Shown: positions 5,943-10,608 of the stretch, piece after piece
Numbering within the stretch: the stretch's first letter is position 1
Layout of the letters: every line of letters starts with the position of its first letter
Assembly (NCBI GenBank): GCA_009785655.1
Contig: WQVW01000028.1
Coordinates: 1 to 10,608, forward strand
Direction: 5' to 3'
DNA: 10,608 bases
From: Oscillospiraceae bacterium
Lineage (GTDB): Bacteria > Bacillota > Clostridia > Oscillospirales > Oscillospiraceae
Translations under genes and position numbers: made by a program
Notes under the pieces: model-generated
Told to the model about the DNA's origin: nothing
The model's input: only the letters and a program-made list of their open reading frames with translations
The model's database searches: none

Positions 5943-6587
5943 TTATTTGCCGACCAGCCATTGACCAAGATCAAACGCGTTCTGACAATCCTGCGGGAAC
6001 ACATCTTCACGGCGTTGCTTTTTTGCCGGCACATCGAACATTGACATGTGATATTTGTCGTAATCATCTATCTGCCATGTTTCGCTCACTGCCAGGTTTT
6101 TGCATTCACCAAACATGCTGCCGAACAGCTGCTTGTATCCCTCAAACTTCGTCGTGTATCCCACAGTGTCGTACATATTCTCCGGGCAGTTTGTTGTGAA
6201 TACGAATCCGGTCCGTATTTTCTTGTCATACAGTGGAATCCGCTCTTTGTCATAGGACACGTATTGGAACGTCAGCCGCTCTATCAGCTTACGCAATTCG
6301 CCTGTCACTTCGCCCATATAAATCGGCGAACCCAAGATAAATGCGTCACACTCGACCAATCCGGACAACACCGGGGTTAAGTCGTCTTTCAACACGCATT
6401 TGCCGACTGATCCGCCTGTTTTCAGCTTACAGCCAAGGCAGCCGATGCAGCCTTTGGAATTCAGGTCGTATAGATTCACCATTTCAGTCTCCGCGCCTGC
6501 GGACTGCGCACCCTCCAGCGCCTTTTCAAGCAGTGTGTGTGTATTCCAGCCTTTACGCGCACTGCCGTTGATTGCGATTACTTTCAT
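5943..6587 (-). CDS. Flavodoxin-family / NADPH-dependent FMN reductase with Cys cluster
   Basis: A 214-residue flavodoxin-fold protein. The N-terminus MKVIAINGSARKGWNTHTLL carries the FMN phosphate-binding loop (NGSARKGWNT, 7-16). The second flavin-contacting stretch is ILGSPIYMGEVTGELRKLIERL (84-105). A cysteine cluster C47-x2-C50-x2-C53-x10-C64 lies between them, similar to the compact cluster of iron-sulfur flavoproteins (usually C-x2-C-x2-C-x4-7-C) but with a longer last gap. The family reduces quinones, metals, nitro compounds or azo dyes, or shuttles electrons; the substrate is unknown here. The ATG is set by AGGAGG 7 bases upstream and by the promoter immediately before it; the frame is open further upstream, but that part overlaps the promoter. 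It is monocistronic, ending at the shared bidirectional terminator. Whether it binds an Fe-S cluster is inference. Confidence 0.9.
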   Translation of the reverse strand: MKVIAINGSARKGWNTHTLLEKALEGAQSAGAETEMVNLYDLNSKGCIGCLGCKLKTGGSVGKCVLKDDLTPVLSGLVECDAFILGSPIYMGEVTGELRKLIERLTFQYVSYDKERIPLYDKKIRTGFVFTTNCPENMYDTVGYTTKFEGYKQLFGSMFGECKNLAVSETWQIDDYDKYHMSMFDVPAKKQRREDVFPQDCQNAFDLGQWLVGK

Positions 6588-6612
6588 TGTAATGCCTCCT
6601 AATTTTTCTTTG

Positions 6613-6641
6613 ATTATAGCAAAGGTGTCGCCGATTTGCAA
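6613..6641 (-). promoter_or_regulatory. Promoter of the flavodoxin-family gene
   Basis: Minus strand: -35 TTGCAA (6641-6636, four of six), 17-base spacer, perfect -10 TATAAT (6618-6613) with an extended TG one base before it. Start near 6606 gives a leader under 20 bases with AGGAGG. It lies just after the MATE stop codon, so this gene need not depend on read-through from cysS-MATE. Confidence 0.85.
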
Positions 6642-6679
6642 TAATTTTCCGGCTGCAATTGCATAGTGCATCCCTGCAA

Positions 6680-8044
6680 TCAAGACAATTCACTTCCAAG
6701 TCGCATTTTTTTTAACACGACGATATACATCGTTCCAAAGCAGGCAACGCCGCCGATGAATTGCGATACAGCCTCTGCAACAAACACACCGGTGGCACCC
6801 ATGCCGGTCATTGGCAGCAGAATCGTCAGCGGTGCTACGATAAATGCCTTGCGCAGCAGTGAGAAGAGGATGGCATATTTTGTCATGCCCAACCCCACAA
6901 ACACGGTCTGCGCTGACATTTGCATCGACATAAATACGAACAACCCGAAATATATCCGCGTCGCCGGTATTCCGATGGCAATCAGATATGGATCGCTGTT
7001 GAAGATGCGTATAATCGCGCCGGGGAACAGCAGTATCATCAACGATACAACTGCCGTGAAGCTCAGCACCAGCGATGTTTGGAATTTGATCCCACGGCGC
7101 ACCCGGTCATAAAGCCCCGCGCCGTAATTGAAGCTGATAACAGGTCCTGCCCCGCCGGTAACGCCGAAGAGCGGCATCGCCGCCACTTCACGTAGCGAGT
7201 TCAAGACCGCCATGACGCCGATGTACATGTCTCCGCCGTGCTGCTGCAGCATGATGTTGGCCAGTATCGTAGACAGGCTGGAAGTCAAGCTCATAATAAA
7301 TCCGGACATACCGAGTGCAAGAATTCTGCGCACCCTTGAGGCCAACAGCCTCATGTGAGAGAGCTTGATCCGCAGCATGGCCTTTTTAATCAGGAACCAC
7401 ATGACCCAAGCGGCAGAGCAAAACTGCGCAATCACCGTCGAGAGTGCGGCACCGCGCACACCCATGCCGAGTGGGAATATAAATATCGGCTCCAGTATAA
7501 GGTTCACGCCGGCACCGATTATAATAGTTATCATCGCGGTGCGCCCGAAACCTTGGGCGTTGATAAACACATTCATTCCCATCGAAATCATGACAAAAAT
7601 AGAACCAAGCGAATACAATGTCAAGTATTCGCTTGCAAATGGATATGTATCTTCAGAGGCACCGAAAAGAAACAGCAGCGGCGTACTGAATATCAGTACC
7701 AGTGCGGTTACAAGGAATCCGAGAACAAGCAGCACCATAAAGGTGTTGCCCATGATATATTCGGCTTCTGCATCGTCGCGTTTTCCACGGGCGATCGCAA
7801 ACAACGGCCCGCCGCCGGTGCTGCATAACGAAGCCACACTGGCGATGATGAATATGATCGGCAGCGTCACCCCGACACCGCTGAGTGCTAAGTGCATCGC
7901 CCCCGGTAACCGGCCAAGATATATCTTGGATATCAAGCTGTACAGAACATTCACAAGACGCGCCAACGTCATCGGGACAGCCAAACGCATGATCGCCCGA
8001 GAGACGCTGCCTTGCGAAAAGTCGGACTTTACGACTTCTTCCAT
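6680..8044 (-). CDS. MATE-family multidrug/toxin exporter
   Basis: A 454-residue membrane protein with the two-times-six-helix MatE layout: first half about 15-220, second about 238-445. MATE proteins export cationic drugs, metabolites or toxins using Na+ or H+ gradients. Family marks are LAVPMTLARLVNVLY (21-35), the MGNTF region after RGKRDDAEAEY (86-102), NLILEPIFIFPLGMGVRGAALST (181-203), and GVTGGAGPVISFNYGAG (294-310), the second-half counterpart of the 'G-x-x-PL-x-x-NYGA' motif. The usual acidic residue of TM1 (often V-D-R/M-I/F-Y-I-G) is serine here (ISKIYLG, S39), and the common NIVLDPIF is NLILEPIF. The ATG lies inside cysS, overlapping its last 16 bases, with AAGG 6 bases upstream, so translation is probably coupled to cysS. 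Substrate is unknown; DinF/MepA-type subgroup is only a guess. Confidence 0.93.
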   Translation of the reverse strand: MEEVVKSDFSQGSVSRAIMRLAVPMTLARLVNVLYSLISKIYLGRLPGAMHLALSGVGVTLPIIFIIASVASLCSTGGGPLFAIARGKRDDAEAEYIMGNTFMVLLVLGFLVTALVLIFSTPLLFLFGASEDTYPFASEYLTLYSLGSIFVMISMGMNVFINAQGFGRTAMITIIIGAGVNLILEPIFIFPLGMGVRGAALSTVIAQFCSAAWVMWFLIKKAMLRIKLSHMRLLASRVRRILALGMSGFIMSLTSSLSTILANIMLQQHGGDMYIGVMAVLNSLREVAAMPLFGVTGGAGPVISFNYGAGLYDRVRRGIKFQTSLVLSFTAVVSLMILLFPGAIIRIFNSDPYLIAIGIPATRIYFGLFVFMSMQMSAQTVFVGLGMTKYAILFSLLRKAFIVAPLTILLPMTGMGATGVFVAEAVSQFIGGVACFGTMYIVVLKKMRLGSELS

Positions 8045-9429
8045 TTTACGCCTTGAGGAGTATCCTCTAAAACAATGCCCATCTCTGTCAGTTTGTCGCG
8101 GATTTCATCCGCTTTTGCCCAGTTTTTTTCTTTTCTGGCCGTTTGCCGTTCTTCAATCAGGGCTTCTATCTCCGCGTCAAGTGAGTGGTCGCCTGCGTCT
8201 AAGTAAAACAGACCCAATACGCCTGTGAGTTCATCAAACATCTCCAGCGCATGGGCGGCAAATGCTTTTGATGGATTCGGCTCGGCCAATATGCCGTTGC
8301 TTTCGCGGACAAGCTCAAATATCACCGAGACAGCGTCGGCGGTGTTGAAATCGTCATCCATTGCCGTGATAAACCGCTCCCGATATCTGGGCAGTGTTTC
8401 TATAAAGTTCTTTTCGATTTCCCGCAATTCACCGGAGCCGTTGGCGGCTATAAATTCAAGATTTCCCTTCGCCGTCTTCAGTCTCTCTAACGCACTTTTT
8501 GCTTGTAACAAAATATCACCCGAATAGTTCAGCGGACTTCTGTAATGGCTCATCAGCATGAACATGCGGATGTTTTCATAACCATAGGCGTCAGCCGCGT
8601 CTCGCACAGTGAAGAAGTTGCCCAGGGACTTCGACATCTTCGTATTATCCACGCTGATAAACCCGTTGTGCACCCAATACCGGACAAATTCACAGCCGTT
8701 GCAACCCTCTGACTGGGCGATCTCGTTCTCGTGGTGTGGGAACACAAGATCCTGCCCGCCGCAATGTATGTCGATCGTATCGCCAAGATACCGTTTCGCC
8801 ATTGCCGAGCACTCGATATGCCAGCCGGGTCTGCCTTGCCCCCACGGGGAATCCCAGCTTGGTTCGCCGGGTTTTGCACCTTTCCATAATGCAAAATCGG
8901 TCGGATTTTCTTTGATCTCGCTGGCGTCTACACGCGCTCCGGATTTTAAGTCCTCTAGCGGCTGGTGTGACAATTTACCGTATTCCGGGAATTTCTCCGT
9001 CCTGAAGTACACATCGTTGCTGCTTTGATAGGCGAATCCCCGCGTAATCAGTCGGGATACCATATCAATAATCTCTGCGACATTCTCAGTGGCTTTTGGG
9101 TGAACCGTTGCCTCTTTCACGCCCAGACCACGGGCATCGGTGTAATATTCCGCGATGTACTTTTCGGCGATTTCATCGCTGGTTTTGCCTTCTTCGTTGG
9201 CTCTGTTGATTATTTTGTCGTCGATATCGGTAAAATTCTGCACGAAATCAACTGTATAACCGCGATATTCAAAATATCGCCGCAGAACGTCAAACATTAT
9301 CAGCGGCCGGGCGTTGCCTATGTGGATGTAGTCATAAACCGTCGGCCCGCAGGCATACATCTTCACCCGCCCCGCTTCAAGGGGGGTGAATGCTTCTTTT
9401 TTCATCGTCATCGTGTTGAATAGCTTCAT
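8029..9429 (-). CDS. cysS: Cysteinyl-tRNA synthetase
   Basis: Class Ia aminoacyl-tRNA synthetase of 466 residues, full length for the family, charging tRNA-Cys in the cytoplasm. The HIGH-type motif is HIGN (36-39) after CGPTVYDYI, and the second signature is KMSKS (264-268). Zinc ligands that discriminate cysteine are visible: C27, C207 in GWHIECSAM, H232 and E236 in FPHHENEIAQSE. The C-terminal DALR-type anticodon-binding helical domain follows (about 340-466), ending with the common ARKEKNWAKADEIRDKL and a basic VKWKKS tail. AAGGAG lies 7 bases before the ATG. Only 60 bases separate it from the stop of the upstream DUF3788-like gene, with no T-box specifier stem or TGGNACCGCG-type sequence. 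Transcription therefore either starts from a weak promoter I could not identify or comes from upstream. The MATE gene overlaps its 3' end. Confidence 0.98.
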   Translation of the reverse strand: MKLFNTMTMKKEAFTPLEAGRVKMYACGPTVYDYIHIGNARPLIMFDVLRRYFEYRGYTVDFVQNFTDIDDKIINRANEEGKTSDEIAEKYIAEYYTDARGLGVKEATVHPKATENVAEIIDMVSRLITRGFAYQSSNDVYFRTEKFPEYGKLSHQPLEDLKSGARVDASEIKENPTDFALWKGAKPGEPSWDSPWGQGRPGWHIECSAMAKRYLGDTIDIHCGGQDLVFPHHENEIAQSEGCNGCEFVRYWVHNGFISVDNTKMSKSLGNFFTVRDAADAYGYENIRMFMLMSHYRSPLNYSGDILLQAKSALERLKTAKGNLEFIAANGSGELREIEKNFIETLPRYRERFITAMDDDFNTADAVSVIFELVRESNGILAEPNPSKAFAAHALEMFDELTGVLGLFYLDAGDHSLDAEIEALIEERQTARKEKNWAKADEIRDKLTEMGIVLEDTPQGVKWKKS

Positions 9430-9489
9430 CTTATCGCTCCTTAGGGGACATTAACGGTGCATGCAGTGGGAAATATTATGGCTGCCACG

Positions 9490-9987
9490 TTAGGTCATTA
9501 TATATTTCGTAATATTATCATGCGACATTCCGATATCTAAACGCCCACATTTTTCAATGTCTTTTGGGGGGATTTTGCGATTGGGCTTGCGCTTAATTTG
9601 CACCAAGCGGATGATGTCGTCAATCAGCGAATCATCTCGCACCTCAAACCCAAGCCACTTGCCGTCGTGCAAAGTTTCGGCAGAATCGTATTCGCTGCGG
9701 ACAGTTTCCCCGAATGTCGTCCGCTGTTCTTCAAATTTATCGCGCTCTTTGCCGCCGAGTGTAACGCCCACCAAAAAGAACCCGTCACGCAAATGTAGGG
9801 ACAATAGAGCCTTACCGCTCCGCTTAATGAACAAATTGTTGAAATGCTTATAGGTGGGTTTCCCCTCCGCCCAATTTTCGTCCATTTCGTAGTGAAAGCG
9901 AATGTAGCCGATAAGATGTTCCCACGCCGCGCTTGCATCCCCAAGCATAGCTTTGACTTCGCTGTATGGTTTTGTCGGTCTATCCAT
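9490..9987 (-). CDS. DUF3788-like protein of unknown function
   Basis: A 165-residue soluble protein with no signal peptide or membrane segment. The layout resembles DUF3788: an N-terminal LGDASAAWEHLIGYI helix (about 15-29), a short W-x-x-GKPTYKHF segment (39-49), a beta region KRSGKALLSLHLRDGFFLVGVTLGGKERDKFEE (55-83), then KWLGFEVRDDSLIDDIIRLVQIKRKP (109-134). The charged tail KIPPKDIEKCGRLDIGMSHD follows. No catalytic motif is recognisable; the family has no assigned function that I know. The ATG has GGAGG 10 bases upstream. An upstream GTG at 10056 is open in frame, but that stretch translates the palindromic repeat and is rejected. It sits 60 bases before cysS and may share its transcript. 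The family assignment is by resemblance only. Confidence 0.75.
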   Translation of the reverse strand: MDRPTKPYSEVKAMLGDASAAWEHLIGYIRFHYEMDENWAEGKPTYKHFNNLFIKRSGKALLSLHLRDGFFLVGVTLGGKERDKFEEQRTTFGETVRSEYDSAETLHDGKWLGFEVRDDSLIDDIIRLVQIKRKPNRKIPPKDIEKCGRLDIGMSHDNITKYIMT

Positions 9988-10027
9988 CTTGCATTTGCCT
10001 CCCCTAATATAGATTATCTTTGCATAA

Positions 10028-10144
10028 ACAAAACACCCGCCGCCTGCGGGCGGCACCCTCTTTACTAAAGAAGGCTAAGAGAGCGAACCCACGTCCCAGC
10101 CCTCTTTAGTAAAGAGGGTGGCTCCGCAGAGCCGGGTGTTTTGT
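10028..10144. repeat. 117-bp palindromic element (MITE-like) beside the clp gene
   Basis: Imperfect inverted arms 10028-10076 and 10098-10144 surround a 21-base centre. Outer parts match exactly: ACAAAACACCCG (10028-10039) with CGGGTGTTTTGT (10133-10144). So do the inner parts CACCCTCTTTACTAAAG (10054-10070) and CTTTAGTAAAGAGGGTG (10104-10120). Between them each arm carries its own differing small hairpin, GCCGCC-TGCG-GGCGGC on the left and GGCTC-CGCA-GAGCC on the right. CCCTCTTTAGTAAAGAGGG (10100-10118) is itself a perfect palindrome. The element's right end meets the stop codon of the Clp gene. On the minus strand the left end runs into TTTTGTTTAT, so the structure may also terminate clp transcription. 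It has no coding capacity. This may be a small mobile or intergenic repeat. Confidence 0.75.
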
Positions 10145-10608
10145 CACACAGCCAGAATCATTACTGCTCCGTCTTTTGCCGTCAATCCCACCTGGGTTAC
10201 CGGTTTTGCAAAATTTGCGATGATCTCCGACGCTATCTTATCCTCAATCTCTTTCTGGATAAGCCGCCGCAGATTCCGTGCGCCGTATGTGTGGGAGAAT
10301 GATTTCTCGGTCAGATAATCAACCACACTGTCGTCATATTTCAATTCTATTGGCTTTTCAGCCATCGCGTCTTTCAACTCGCTTAGCATCAGCTTTGCGA
10401 TGGATTTAAAATCAACCTCTGACAAATGGTTGAAATATATAATCTCATCTATGCGGTTGATGAACTCCGGGCGCAGGAAGTCGTTCAACGCTTTCACTGC
10501 CTTTTCCCTGCCCTGTTCATTCAGTGTGCGGTTGAAGCCGACGGTGCCGTCTTTCTTATCACTGCCGGCGTTTGTCGTCATGATAATAATCGTATTTTCA
10601 AAATTCAC
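10144..10608 (-). CDS. Clp-family AAA+ ATPase (ClpC/ClpA-like), C-terminal 154 residues only
   Basis: C-terminal part of the second AAA+ module of an HSP100/Clp unfoldase, which feeds substrates to ClpP or remodels proteins using ATP. The frame is open to the right edge, so the N-terminal bulk is missing. Visible are NFENTIIIMTTNAGS with the sensor-1 asparagine (N13 of the visible part), FLRPEFINRIDEIIYF with the arginine-finger region (45-59), and the sensor-2 YGARNLRRLIQKEIED (108-123) in the ClpB-D2-small domain. TTNAGS is seen where many members have TSNAGS. The valine at the edge is an internal residue, not a start. The ClpP-binding loop and N-domain are outside the window, so ClpC, ClpE and short ClpA-like forms cannot be separated. 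The palindromic repeat begins at its stop codon. Confidence 0.92.
   Translation of the reverse strand: MNFENTIIIMTTNAGSDKKDGTVGFNRTLNEQGREKAVKALNDFLRPEFINRIDEIIYFNHLSEVDFKSIAKLMLSELKDAMAEKPIELKYDDSVVDYLTEKSFSHTYGARNLRRLIQKEIEDKIASEIIANFAKPVTQVGLTAKDGAVMILAV

Noticed and set aside
6588..6683. 32-residue N-terminal extension of the flavodoxin-family protein
   Set aside because: It would be translated from the promoter region; AGGAGG and the family start MKVIAINGSA fit the ATG at 6587.
7365..8228. 287-codon open frame on the plus strand
   Set aside because: Antisense shadow of the MATE and cysS genes, low-complexity translation, no recognisable domain.
9430..9500. Promoter for cysS using CATAAT near 9473-9478
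   Set aside because: No acceptable -35 at 16-18 bases upstream on the minus strand; too weak to report.
9988..10056. N-terminal extension of the DUF3788-like protein
   Set aside because: It reads through the palindromic element and past a strong GGAGG; no methionine before the one at 9987.

Overview
This is a bacterial chromosomal segment with compact, mostly minus-strand genes, ATGA-type gene overlaps, strong AGGAGG-type ribosome binding sites and intermediate G+C. PolA, RimI/TsaD, a Clp ATPase and a CDF exporter behind a NiCo-type riboswitch all look like Bacillota, class Clostridia, probably an Oscillospirales-like gut or environmental lineage. No 16S or other phylogenetic marker is present, so the lineage is inferred from protein flavour only. 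I saw no phage, insertion sequence transposase, CRISPR array or tRNA.

Layout. Bases 1-3447 (minus strand) hold a tightly packed housekeeping operon, polA > rimI > tsaD. Each junction is a 4-base ATGA overlap, and a clear sigma-A promoter lies in front of polA. TsaD runs off the left edge. Bases 3571-4565 are a monocistronic unit: a promoter overlapped by a 9-bp inverted repeat, a metallo-beta-lactamase-fold hydrolase and an intrinsic terminator. The 4497-4931 intergenic region contains that promoter, a repeat-like segment and then, facing the other way, a near-consensus promoter, a NiCo (czcD) riboswitch and an overlapping intrinsic terminator. These control the only plus-strand gene, a CDF-family divalent metal exporter (4932-5834). 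A palindromic repeat and a strong bidirectional terminator separate it from the convergent flavodoxin-family gene (5943-6587), which has its own extended -10 promoter.

Bases 6680-9987 (minus strand) carry a DUF3788-family gene, cysS and a MATE-family exporter. cysS and the MATE gene overlap by 16 bases. Bases 10028-10144 are a large palindromic element (about 47-base arms, each containing smaller hairpins) that begins exactly at the stop codon of a Clp-family AAA+ ATPase running off the right edge.

Functionally the window mixes information-processing housekeeping (DNA polymerase I, tRNA t6A synthesis, cysteinyl-tRNA synthetase, Clp unfoldase) with small stress or transport modules (metal exporter, MATE exporter, flavoprotein, MBL hydrolase). 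The clearest regulatory system is the metal-sensing riboswitch and its exporter. I did not find convincing evidence of a wholly new system. The least explained structures are the operator-like repeat at the MBL promoter, the palindromic element beside clp and the GAACATTGTTC-type palindromes around the CDF gene.
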